In this document: positions 1-9,998 of the stretch, in pieces | Layout of the letters: every line of letters starts with the position of its first letter | How positions within the stretch are numbered: the first letter of the stretch is position 1 | Assembly (NCBI RefSeq): GCF_030272615.1 | Contig: NC_081414.1 | Coordinates: 47,294,501 to 47,358,500 of the forward strand | Length of the DNA stretch: 64,000 bases | Reading direction: 5' to 3' | Origin: Cryptomeria japonica | Lineage: Eukaryota > Streptophyta > Pinopsida > Cupressales > Cupressaceae | Program-made: the position numbers and the translations under genes | Notes under the pieces: model-generated | What the model saw: the letters and a program-made list of their open reading frames with translations, nothing else | Told to the model about the DNA's origin: nothing | The model's database searches: none

Positions 1-353
1 ATTGGTTATGACTTGAGGAAATCTTGTTTGTCCACCTTCAAGGATGTCATTAAGAAAGGATTAGAAATAGAGAAGGTCTTAATTGAGCAAGGAGTCATTA
101 AGATATTCAAAGAAAATAAAGAGGACTTTAAAAGAAAAGACAAGCCATAATTTTGGAACAAGAATAAGAACACAATAAATGATGGTGTTGTTGATGCTAA
201 CACAGTGAGACCAAAAATCATTCTTTCTGGATCAAGTTCTACAAACTACCAATTGAATACTCAAGCAACTTCAAAACCACAAAGGAAATTCACCCCATTG
301 GGAGAACCACTTGAATTATCTTTTAAGAAACTAATGGCAAACAAGATAATAAC
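1..353 (+). pseudogene. Gag C-terminal part, element A, first segment
   Basis: The frame starting at position 1 reads the end of a Ty3/gypsy Gag and matches, residue by residue with few differences, the Gag of element B at about 50.8-51.1 kb on the minus strand (for example the stretches STFKDVIKKGLE and FTPLGEPLE). This is the post-capsid linker that leads to the zinc-knuckle-like segment. A TAA stop interrupts it at 148-150. The frame is then broken at 353 by a solo LTR and resumes at 1742 in the frame predicted if the LTR and one 5-bp duplication are ignored. The N-terminal and capsid parts are outside the window. Confidence 0.8.
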
Positions 354-1736
354 CGATGCCCTCCTAAATGGACAAGGTCAGTCAATGATAAACAACACAA
401 GAAAACCAGAAAAATCATTAGTATTAGTCAATCAAAAACTAATCTAAAAAGGCATACCAAGAGAGACACTAAAAACATGCTAATATATATAACTAAAGAA
501 ACAAAGATAATGAGACATCTCCAAATGCCTCTTAGCATGGTCTTAGCTCCTTCTCCCTTGTTCCTCTCCTCTCCAAGTTCCAAAATAGTGTAGCTCTCAG
601 CAGCTTTTTGCACTATGGATGCTTATGGAGGATTGAGATTGTAGTATTGCTCCAAATGTGAAATGAAAAGCTAATACTATGCTATTGATGCTAAAATGAT
701 TTATTTTAACCAAAATGACAATATATTAGTTGATTATGCTAAAATGCTCTCTTAAAATGCCTATAGCTTAAATGCATACAAGTTTTCAGGATCTGGATTA
801 TGAAGAAATGGGCTCTATTTATAGGAAAAATGGAGCAATGGATGGTTGAGATTGAGCAATCTCAACAAGGGCCAGGATTGAATGATTTCAAATCCATGTG
901 AGGGCTTTCAACCCAATCCCAGGATGACAAGTGTCAATGTGAGATAGGTTGAGAGGAGAAGGAATAAGCATTAAATGCTTGATATGACTTTGGGAGTTAA
1001 AGTCAAGGCTGGTTGAATGAATAAACTCTTTATTCAAAGAATAAAGCTTTTATCCAATGGATAAACTCTTGTGCAAATGTGAAATGGATGAATATGGTCA
1101 AAACAATAATTGTTTGGGGAGACAAGTTTGAAATAACCATAAATTGTTATGTAAGAGCCATAAATGGTCATGTAAGAGCCATTAGTGGTCTTGGAAGACT
1201 TTGGGGGTTAATTTGTTGAACACACAAAGCATTAAATGCTTTTCAAGACTTTGGAGTCTTTGAGAAGTGACTTCATTTTTCTTAGGAATGTGACAATAAT
1301 TAGGGGATGGATTAGGCTAATTAGGAAGGGTTTAGAAGAATCTAGAAGGGGATTAGATTTTGCAAGTGGATTTGGTGGGTGAGGGAAAATAGGATTTTAT
1401 TAAAATAAAAATTCATTTATTTCAATAAATGTGTGCAAGTTGCATTTGTAGGAAAATGCAAGTGGGGGGTTTTAAAATGATTTAAATAAATGTTAATTTA
1501 TTTAAAAGAGGAAAAGGGGGATTCTAATTAAATAAATAGATTTTATTTATTTAATTGATTTGAATTTGGTTTAATGAATTAATTAAAATAAATTGAATAA
1601 TTTATTTAATTAATAGGAGAATGTTTGGAGATGAATTAATTAAATATTAATTTAATTAACTAATGGCTAGTGGATTTTTAATCAAATAAATACAAAATAT
1701 TCATTTAATTAAAATGGATAGATTTGTGTGACTACA
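354..1736 (-). mobile_element. Solo LTR (1,383 bp) inserted in element A gag
   Basis: The insert splits the Gag frame. ATAAC occurs directly before it (349-353) and directly after it (1737-1741), a 5-bp target duplication. On the + strand it ends in GTGACTACA, resembling the GTGTCTACA end of the window's main LTR family read in the same direction. Its other end begins CGATGCC, which would be the usual TG after one change. A TATA-like box reads CTATAAATA on the minus strand near 816-824, so the LTR points to the minus strand. Positions 1390-1715 hold several AT-rich inverted repeats built from TTAATTAAATAAAT, also seen in the main LTR family. It has no internal coding sequence, so it is a solo LTR of a diverged related family. 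Confidence 0.82.
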
Positions 1737-1741
1737 ATAAC

Positions 1742-2514
1742 AATTCCAGACAATCCTCCATATGAGCCAAAAGTCAAACCAAATTGGTGGAATGATGATG
1801 AGTACTGTGAAGATCACAAGAGAAAGGGACACAAAATAGAAAATTGTCATCGTTTGAAGCATCATACATGATCTCATTGATAGAGGTGATATTGAGATCA
1901 AAGGACATACATCCAATCAAGAACATGAGATGTTTAAAGAAGCATTCCCTAAACATGACAAGGGAAAAGTCAAAGCCATAGATGAGCAAGCCAACTATAC
2001 CAAAGCATCATGTAACTATGATTCAACTATTAATCACATTTCGATGGACAACTATGTTTCTACTATTATCATAAAAGACAAAACGCCTGAAATTTCTACC
2101 CAAAGACCCAAAGTTGTCCTAAAGGGCATTGGACCTTCTTCTGAATCTACCTCTGAATGTAATGTCACAACTCATTGAGGTAAAGTCACCCTGCAAGGTG
2201 CTCCAACTAAAACCACTGCTTCCTCATCAACCAAACTTGAGTACGAGCTAGTAGAACAGTTAGGGAAGACACTCACTCTTATCTCAATCCTAGAACTGTT
2301 ATGTATCTCTCCTTCACATAAAGCCATACTCGACAAAGTCCTAAGAGAAACCTTTGTACCCATTGATATGAACGTGGACCAGTTTCAAGCCATGGTGGGA
2401 TACCTTTCCATTCCACATTCCCTTACATTCACCAAAGCTGACGATGCCTCCCTAAGCCAGCCTTATAATACACCTCTACATATTGAAGCCTTTATCTATA
2501 AAAGTTGCATCAAA
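1742..2514 (+). pseudogene. Gag C-terminus with zinc-knuckle-like motif, element A, second segment
   Basis: After the solo LTR the Gag reading resumes with PPYEPKVKPNWW, followed by a knuckle-like YCEDHKRKGHKIENCH. This C/H-rich motif sits before the protease in Tat-type elements and is presumed to bind nucleic acid. A small indel near 1865-1875 moves the frame; the rest reads in the frame of position 1930, with an in-frame TGA at 2176-2178. The following segment matches element B closely (EQLGKTL, HKAILDK, DQFQAMVGYL) and forms the Gag-protease connector. Confidence 0.75.
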
Positions 2515-2880
2515 TGAGTCTTGATAGATGGAGGAGAAGGTCTGAACATTTATACATTGAACACTCTTAAGAAATTGGGATATTCTGAAAAGGCTGTGAA
2601 TTCTACACATGTAATCACCATTAAGGCATATGATGATGAAGAGCGCTCATCCAAAGGCACAGTCACCTTACCTCTCAGAGTTTCTCTAGTTACTAAGGAT
2701 GTGGTTTGCCAAGTCCTTGATCTAGATCTCACATACAACATACCCTTGGGACGCCCATGGATTCATGAGATGAGCACAGTCCCATCTACATATCATCGAT
2801 GTATCAAGTTTCCACACAATGGAGTTGAAGTGAGCATCAAAGATGATCCAAACCCATTCATATATTGCAACAATCTATGA
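2515..2880 (+). pseudogene. Retropepsin-like aspartic protease, element A
   Basis: The motif VLIDGGEGLN at about 2518-2550 is the catalytic aspartate loop of a retroviral-type protease in the D-G-G form that also occurs in element B. Downstream, ITIKAYDDEERSSKGTVTLP and YNIPLGRPWIHEM are the flap region and the LGRPWI strand typical of plant Ty3/gypsy proteases. The enzyme would mature the Gag-Pol polyprotein. A TGA lies just before the catalytic loop (2518-2520), and TGA and TAG follow at 2878-2880 and 2887-2889, so the copy is dead. It stays in one frame with the surrounding linker. Confidence 0.82.
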
Positions 2881-3830
2881 CCTAGATAAAAAATAACAAT
2901 TCCAGCCAATCGAGAAGTTGTTCCATCTTCAACATATGTTGATCCAGAATCCTTGAAAGCTTCTATATCACAACAAACAGAGATCAAAGAAAAGTTAAAG
3001 ATTAAAGACATGGGATGTGGTGAGTATATATTTCATGTTGATCAACTCCCACTATCTCCTAATACATTTAGTCAACAAGAACAACCTACAAACAATTTGC
3101 AATCTCAAGGAATTGGGTATAAACCACCTAGTGTTGTGTCTACTAAGTCTGAATGCAAATCTCCTCTAGTGGTGCAAGAAACTCTTGATATCAATAGTCC
3201 TAAGAGTGGTTCCAACAAAGAATCTATTGAGTGTATCACCAACCCTCTTGAGAACTGACATAGATTTATCATTTCATCCACTCATTCCATTTCCACTCTG
3301 CTCCTAGACTTGGATCAACAAGAATCACAAAAGCCCTTACTAATTGGGGATGAAAAATCAAGCCTTGAAAAGAAAAATCTAAAAGTCAAAAATAAAGAAA
3401 AGGCCTTTAGTCCAAATCAAAATCAAAAGCTATTGGACTTTGCAAAAATCAAAGTCAAGGATAAAAATCCTATGAAGGAAAAAGAACAAGACTTGATCTC
3501 CCCTAATATCAAAATAATTGGGGGCAAAAGTTCTACAAGTTTAAGTCTAAAAGCATACTTGTTGATCCCAAGTCTCTATCATGATATCCTACTTTCACTT
3601 CTTTTTTCAATCATAAGCCTTCATAACTCATCCACTTGTTCCACAGATCCATTCCCTTTTGGTGATACATCACATCAATGGACCTTTAATTGAACTTTCT
3701 TGAAGGACTTTGTTATCAGGGATTCCCAAACTTCTTTAGGTGACACGTATATGGGAAAACATAGTCCACACATTAGTAATTATATCTCAATTCCTTTATC
3801 AAGGAAGACAGTCACTTGAGCTACACATCA
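2881..3830 (+). pseudogene. Unrecognised in-frame linker that replaces RT, RNase H and integrase core in element A
   Basis: The first 130 bases still match element B (IPANREVVPSS; DMGCGEYIFHVDQ, shared in outline with element D). From about 3040 to 3830 the sequence is hydrophilic, Lys/Ser/Asn/Gln-rich and matches nothing I recognise. In B the same place holds about 5 kb of G-patch, RT, RNase H and integrase core. The reading frame of the protease continues through it to the integrase tail with only point stops (TGA at 3256, 3691 and 3817). That suggests an RT-less polyprotein was once translated as such. I cannot assign a function. Confidence 0.55.
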
Positions 3831-4083
3831 TTCAATCAAGGAACAATGCAGCTACAATCATAAGGTTAAGCCTCATACATTTGAGGTAGGTGACTTAGTT
3901 CTCAAGGAAAATCCCAAAAATCAGCAAGACAGAGAGAAGAAGGGCAAGTTTGAACCGATTTGGCTTGGTCCTTACATCATCACAATAGTCTATGGATCTG
4001 GTGCATATCAGCTCTCAACAATAGATGGTGAACCTTTAGAAGATACAATCAACAACATGCACCTTCACAGTTTTTACACATAA
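3831..4083 (+). pseudogene. Integrase C-terminal tail (GPY/F-type), element A
   Basis: The frame reads YNHKVKPHTFEVGDLVLKEN followed by KGKFEPIWLGPYIIT, the GPY/F module at the end of Ty3/gypsy integrases, and ends NNMHLHSFYT and TAA at 4081-4083. The same tail is found in B, D and E. It is in frame with the upstream linker and protease, but the HHCC and DDE parts of integrase are absent. No stop occurs within this segment. Confidence 0.85.
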
Positions 4084-4098
4084 CTCTTCACCATATCC

Positions 4099-4200
4099 TA
4101 AAAATCAAAATACAAAAAAATCATAAAAATCAAAATACAAAAAAATCATAAAAATCAAAATACAAAAAAATCATAAAAATCAAAATACAAAAAAATCATA
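4099..4200 (+). repeat. Four tandem copies of a 25-bp AT-rich unit
   Basis: The unit AAAATCAAAATACAAAAAAA plus TCATA repeats four times almost without change, 16 bases after the stop of element A's polyprotein. Element B carries a shorter AT-rich tract at the matching place (44970-45020, minus strand). Confidence 0.85.
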
Positions 4201-5746
4201 GAAATAAAAAAATACAAAAAAAAACATAACAATAAAAAATAGTTACTTGGTAAAAACCTGGCAAACAGATGCCTTGTGACCCAAAAAAATTTAAAAATTG
4301 AAAAAAAAAAGTAAAGAGAAATGAATTCGTCCAACGGTGAAAACCACTTCGGTGGCACCCTGGGCAAGTACCATGGTGAAAACCAAGTTACTAGCACCAT
4401 GTGTAGAGACATTGCTCCTCCTTTCTTCAAGATTCAATCTCATCCTTTCACTTTGCACACACTCACAGTCTATCCATTCATAATAAGCTTACCCATTCCC
4501 ATCATGGCTTCTTGTTGATCTTCCTAAGATTGGTTAGCCCTTCATAATAACCCTTCCATTTCACCCCTTTGCATCCATAATAGATCAACTTCTATCTGTG
4601 GCTAAGGCAAATCCTAAGTCTAGTGATGGGTATGGAACTAAGAGCACCACATGTTTCGAGGAGTACAATTTCTTCCATTTTTCTTCAATCTATCCACACA
4701 CAATCCATAATAAAGCAACACTTACATCACCAATCCACAATAAAGGTCCATCTTTTCTACAATAAAGTATTAGTTTCATGGATTTAGTCAGTTTTGGATG
4801 AGACACAAGTAGCAATGGGCTTCAACAAATCAAATCTTTCAACAAACTCAGACAAAATTATGGTTCAATGCTATCTATCCTTTTGTGAAAGTAAACATTG
4901 TGACCACAATCAAATAGACTTATACAAGTGGCAAAAGACACTACACTTGAGGACTATAGTGAATGTTGGTGTTGAGTCTTGATTTTCTTTTGATTTTATC
5001 TTTTGGTGATATGTCTTTTAGCTTTTCTGGGATGTCTCTGACTAGAGATAATATCTCTAGGATGTCTTTGACTAGAAAGGCGAGGATGGGGTATCGTCAC
5101 CTATTTTTCTTTGTTTTCTGTGGATTGTCTCTTAGTAATGCTATGACTTGTCCAAGGATATGAGGATGTCGTGAGTCTAGCATGAACTGGGGAATTCTTT
5201 GTGTGTGTCTGTCTGATCTCCATGCAAATAGGTACAATGACTTTCTGGGTTGAACATATATCTGGATTGTCATAACCTATTTGCCATAATAAAGCTCAAT
5301 GATGATAATAGAACAAGAAGCTCTTTCACTTCCATATCTTCTATCTTCCATCCCCCTTTCTTGATTGACCTCCATCATCCTTGAGTTTGGGTAGCCTGTT
5401 ATCACATGACTGAGTATAATGACACACCAAAAATATCTACATTTCATGTAGTTTACACCTACATTACCACATATTAGCATTTCATATATACATATAGATA
5501 TCACAATTGCATCACATCCTACACGCAACACATGTTAGCACATTTTACATTCTCATCATGTAAATAGTTATTTGCATTATCATATTCATTTGCATTTTAT
5601 ACATTCCCATTTGCATTTGCATAGCATATAAAACTTAAAAGAACAAAAATATTGCATTAACACATAGAAACATGCACCACATAGAAGCAACATCACATAG
5701 GTACACATGCATATAGTTGTCACAAGGATGAATCATCTCATATATA
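4201..5746 (+). other. 3' noncoding region after pol, element A
   Basis: No supported gene. The stretch matches 43470-44960 of element B read on the minus strand, including paired GGTGAAAACC motifs around 4337 and 4375 and the AGACACAAGTAGCAATGGGC region near 4800. It separates the sense polyprotein stop from the 3' end of the antisense PMD gene, and conservation between copies shows it is part of the family. Confidence 0.6.
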
Positions 5747-5806
5747 TGTGTGTGTGTGTGTGTGTGTCTGTGTGTGTCTGTGTGTGTGTGTGTCTGTGTG
5801 TGTGTA
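5747..5806 (+). repeat. TG/TGTC microsatellite
   Basis: About 60 bases of TG dinucleotides with interspersed TGTC units, in the 3' noncoding part of element A. B has no comparable expansion at the matching place. Confidence 0.95.
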
Positions 5807-8269
5807 TCAAAACCATAAGTTTCATGCTACAATGATGTCAAAATCATATGGCTACACAATCACCCGAAGGTGTCTACATAATCATACAAAAATGGTACAA
5901 AAACTGGTACATGGGGAGCCCTCTAAGGCTATGATAAACTCCCTCCCTCAGAGCTAGCTAGCCTCAACGGAGTCTAATCCCTGGAAGTCCCTGCCCCAAT
6001 ATCATCACTCCTGCCCCCTCTATCTGGTGGTGGTGGAGGACCCATGACCCCGCCACTAGATGTTTGTCTCCTGTCTCTCCCTCTAGTGGTCATCATAGTC
6101 CATGATGGTCTTTGAAAGCTCCTAGCCTGCTAATCTGGTGGCACCACTCCATAGTACAGATCTCTCCAGCAGGATATCTCCTCCCCTGCCTGTAGAACAT
6201 AGGTGTATCCGGCTCTTGTGTCCTCTGATGCATGTTATCCTATCCTCAGTGTTGTCTCAGCTTCCATGTAGCACTAAATAGCTTGATCTCTCTCCCGCTC
6301 AGTGTCCCTCAGTTTTCTCCTAAGCCTAGGCCCATACCTCTCTAGATCCTGGAACTCATCTTCCTATCCCTGGTAGATCTCCCTCAAGGATAGTAGCTCA
6401 TCCTCCTCCTCTCCTCCCTCCTCCCCCTATCCATGTGGCTGCTCCTGTGGCTGTCCCTGTCCCTGTCCCTGTCCCTATCCCTATACCTGTTCCTGTACCT
6501 ATCTGGGAACCTATGCTACTGGCACCTATAAAGGCAATCCACCTCTCCCCCTCACTACATGCACCTGCCTATCCTCTCCTCCATCTCTCCTCTAAGCCAC
6601 TCTCCCCTCTACTACTGCACCCCGCCTCCACTATTGACCTCTACCTCCACCATCTCCACCATCCCCCTCTATCGACTCCCCTGGATCTGTCAACCATAGA
6701 AAAAGATGCTCTACCCAATATGCATTATACTATGCATCCATCCCTAGATCCTCTACATCTACCCAAATATCCCAAGGCATGGGAACCATCTCCTGCCTGA
6801 TCATAAGACATTAACGGACCTAAATGCACCTAATCCCTCACTATCTGTATATACATCCCTAAACCCCATGGCATCCGTTTTATCTTGTCAAACTTCCTAC
6901 ATACCCTATCAATAAATTGTCGCTCAATAATACATGGTGTCCTCCCCATCAAATACCTACTCCTAAAAATATATGGCAGCTCCACTGCATCATCCTCCCA
7001 CTCCCCACAATCTAGATAAGGCCACAATATCACACTGCCTACCTCATCGATCACTCAGTGCCAATACTCTAGCCTCCCAATCTGTGGTTGGGAAGTAATC
7101 ATATCATACAGATGCACATAGTTGCACCCATGTCCCCTACCTCTAAAGTGTATCAGTCATGTAACCGAAAGATGCTCATATGCCCATACCTGCAGTAATG
7201 CCACTCCACATCCCAATCCTACTGATCCATGATATACAAACTGATGCAGCTCATAATACAAGTGTGCCAGCAGAAATGACTCCCATGCAAACCTGTTGTG
7301 CTCAATCACTAGTCTCTCCAATGTCCTCCCCCATCCCACAGCCAACCCTGGTCCCTCATGTCACCCTATTCAGACATAGGAACCCACTAATAACTCCTGC
7401 TAGCATCATTGGTAGCACTAATCCTGTAGATGTCATGGTGTCCCAAGCCACATGTCGTGTCCTCATCTCTAGTACCAGATCCTAAAATACTCGTCTCAGT
7501 GCATCTGTGTCTCCCTCTCGATCATAAGGAACCAACTCCCCAACGATTGGTATCCTCAGTATCATGTATACATCCTCTAAGGTGATTGTCATCTAACCCA
7601 TTGATAATGAAAAGTGCATGTCTCTGGGTGCCATCTCTCAGCTAATGTTGTCAGAAATTCCATGTTTGCCTGAAACTCAGGCATATACATAATGTATTGC
7701 AATCCCATGGCCTCAACTGCTTCTCTATCTTCAAATGGAAGCTCTACTCGTAGTCCCTGAGTCGAAGGGTATCTCTCCCGTGAATCTAGCATCGGTAGGT
7801 CCTCCTGTAGTCAAGCCAATCAACTGTGTCAATCTTAGTAGTACTTCCTGTTCATCACAAAGTGCTACTTTTTTATCCTAGTGCTTATATCTATAATATG
7901 GTACTCTATCATTGTAGTACTCCTTGTTCATCACAAAGTGTTATTTTTTTATCCTAGTGCTTATATCTATCATATGGCAGTCTATCCTAGTAGTACTTCC
8001 TGTTCATCACAAAATGTTGCTTTTATCTTATATTTTAGGGCACCTACTTGAGTATATCCTCTTGAGTAGCTTATCCAATTGACAATGTATGTTCTATCAC
8101 AGAATTGTCAATTTCAGCCTAATCCAATTGATAACATATGTTCTATCACAGAATTGTCGATTTCTATGGTACTCCCTATTCATCACAAAGTGTCTCGCTC
8201 TATCCTATCCTAGGGTATCTCCTTGAGTGTATCCTCTTGAGTATTTTCCTGACTGGAAACATATGTTCT

Positions 8270-9081
8270 TGTTTATGGTGAAAGTGGAAACAACAATATT
8301 GAAAGACTAAATGAATTCAACCACAAAACCCTAGCCTAACAACAATAAAGATCCACCATAACATATGAAGATTACCTAAGACAATGCAAATCAAATGAAA
8401 TCACAAAGATTATACCATCACATGTCCAATAGGGTTTGGATCTCCATTCTTCCTATCTCCATTGATCTTGCTTGATATATTTGCTCTCATATTTTATGTG
8501 TGCACAAGAGCTCAACAAAGAACGAAAATGTGGTTGCAAGTAGGCTTGATCGCATATGAAAGTTTGAATGCTAGAGTAGTCAGGCTTGATTGGTTGAAGG
8601 CTTGATTAGAATGATTTGAATGATTAGGGTTGATAATGAAGGAAGCATCTCCTTATATAGAAGACACTATAAGAAATGGAGGGATAAGATTAAGAGGTGT
8701 AAAAGATAAATGGTCGGCTAGGATTAGAGGGTAGGTAGAAGAAATAAGAAAATAATGAAAGGGTAGGTAGTGTAGGAATTAAGAGATGAATGACATGTGT
8801 CATAGGTAGAAATGGTTAATGAATTAATTAAATAAATAAATAATTGAGTAATTAATAGAAGAAGTGGGATCAATTAAATAAATAAGATATTTATTTAATT
8901 TAGGAAAAGGGGAACTTAAATAAATAAATGTATTTATTTAAATGAGAAATAAGGCTAGAAGAGGATAAATGAATTAATTAAATAAATAAATATTTATTCA
9001 ATTAATAGAATAATTAGGCTAAAATAATTAAATAAATAAAAATATTTATTTAATTAGACAAGACAATTTTAGGTGTCTACA
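8270..9081 (-). mobile_element. Solo LTR (812 bp) of the A/B family in the PMD intron of A
   Basis: It begins TGTTTATGGTGAAAG and ends GGTGTCTACA; GTTCT flanks both sides (8265-8269 and 9082-9086) as the target duplication. It is inverted relative to element A, so it is not A's own LTR, which starts at 9999. The TATA box lies on the minus strand near 8651-8660 (CTATATAAGG). The AT-rich inverted repeats of the family lie at 8820-9060. Confidence 0.92.
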
Positions 9082-9231
9082 GTTCTATCACAGAATTATC
9101 AATCCTAGCCCTATCTGCTATCCTAGTCTTCCCTAGAGGATCTATTTGAGTGTATCCTCTCAGCAGCTTATCCAATCGACAACATATATTTATCACAAAA
9201 CTATCGATTAGACCTTGAATACATAAACGAG

Positions 9232-9475
9232 CATTCATGACACAAACGTGCTTACATACTTTATAGACATTTATGCATTTCACAGACGCGCCTAAAACAC
9301 ACAGACATGCCTCTGTTCTGCATAGATGTGCCTCCCCTACATAGACGTGCATGCATCTCACAGACGCGCTCGCATCCAACATAGATGCTTTTACAATCAT
9401 AGACGCGGTTACACTCGACTCAAACGCGCCTAACCTACCCATACGCGCCTGGCACCAACGCAGATGCACCTTCCC
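9232..9475 (+). repeat. Cluster of CACAGACGCG-like motifs, element A
   Basis: About ten degenerate copies of a CA(C/T)AGACGCG(C/T) motif spaced 15-30 bases apart, in the PMD intron. The cluster is richer in CpG than its AT-rich surroundings. In element B the motif occurs in the matching intron and, in the opposite orientation, in the 5' leader. Confidence 0.75.
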
Positions 9476-9746
9476 ACTTTTTCTCCCCTTGACAAGTTTC
9501 TAAGACATACCTAATATGCATTTATTGACCCATCTAACATGCATTTATGACAACAATTAATGCACCAAGGTATAAGGAGGTTTTGTGGTACTCACCAGCT
9601 ATCTTGCATCTAGTGGCCTCTGATATCGGTAAATGCGATCGAATTTGTGCACCAATGTCATCGTTGTTGACTACTCTCTGCTCTCTCTGCACTTTGATCT
9701 CTTAAGTGTGTGGATGACAATGAGGATGTTTTTCCCTCATAGTCTA

Positions 9747-9753
9747 TCTTATA
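9747..9753 (-). promoter_or_regulatory. TATA box of the antisense PMD gene, element A
   Basis: TATAAGA within GTCTATAAGATAGAC on the minus strand, 86 bases upstream of the exon-1 ATG. Element B has TATAAAA in the same context. Confidence 0.6.
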
Positions 9754-9852
9754 GACCACCCTATCCCTAGTCCCCCATGTCAGTCTTCTTTATCCCATGA
9801 CTTTGTCACTCTATCCTATCTTGTCAATCATTTCTAGCCTTTATTTCTTATC

Positions 9853-9897
9853 GAGAGATTGTCTGTGATCTTTTCAGACATTTTCATCCAATCTCTC
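9853..9897. other. Conserved inverted repeat next to the polypurine tract, element A
   Basis: GAGAGATTG (9853-9861) pairs with CAATCTCTC (9889-9897), with a possible inner GTCT/AGAC pair. The same arms occur at 40329-40373 in element B. Confidence 0.6.
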
Positions 9898-9984
9898 AAG
9901 GGGGCATATCATTCCCATCTTGGGGCAACTTTGTATCAGTTCATCTTATCTTCTTTGAAACAACGTGACAAGTTGCATTCTCTC

Positions 9985-9998
9985 AAAGAGGGGCAAAA
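9985..9998 (+). promoter_or_regulatory. Polypurine tract, element A
   Basis: AAAGAGGGGCAAAA lies directly before the TG of the 3' LTR. The tract is the expected primer for plus-strand DNA synthesis. Element B has the same sequence next to its own 3' LTR. Confidence 0.9.

Larger units (their letters stand above)
7805..9595 (-). other. Intron of the antisense PMD gene, element A (1,791 bp with insertion)
   Basis: Bounded by GTGAGT and TACAG on the minus strand at the same places as the intron of element B. It holds the solo LTR at 8270-9081, repeats of a TTTGTGATGAACAG core at 7840-8200 and the CACAGACGCG motif cluster. Without the LTR and one duplication it would be 974 bp, close to the 881 bp in B. 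Confidence 0.7.
5929..9661 (-). pseudogene. Antisense plant mobile domain (PMD) gene, element A, spliced and broken
   Basis: Exon 1 (9661-9596, 66 nt) starts MTLVHKFDRI and ends at donor GTGAGT (9595-9590). The acceptor ...TTGACTACAG ends at 7805, and exon 2 begins at 7804 with EDLPMLDSRERYPST, continuing FEDREAVEAMGLQY and LAERWHPETCTFHYQW, the recognisable PMD core. Exon length and both splice sites match element B. Further fragments lie at 7345-7157 and 7054-6830. The exon-2 end was placed by alignment to B (stop near 5929). Exon 1 carries a TAG, exon 2 several stops and frameshifts, and the intron has been hit by a solo LTR, so this copy is non-functional. PMD proteins of the MAIN/MAIL1 group act in plant nuclei in transposon silencing and gene regulation; a role for the element is inference. 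Confidence 0.75.

Noticed and set aside
4095-4205. CRISPR-like array
   Set aside because: A plain head-to-tail AT-rich tandem repeat without spacers, in plant-type DNA.
6435-6800. Pro-rich 121-codon frame on the + strand
   Set aside because: It is the complement of the PMD gene's low-complexity part in element A; the PMD frame explains the composition.
8270-9081. LTR at 8270-9081 as the 3' LTR of element A
   Set aside because: It is inverted relative to A's pol, has its own GTTCT duplication, and A's true polypurine tract and LTR start are at 9985-9999.
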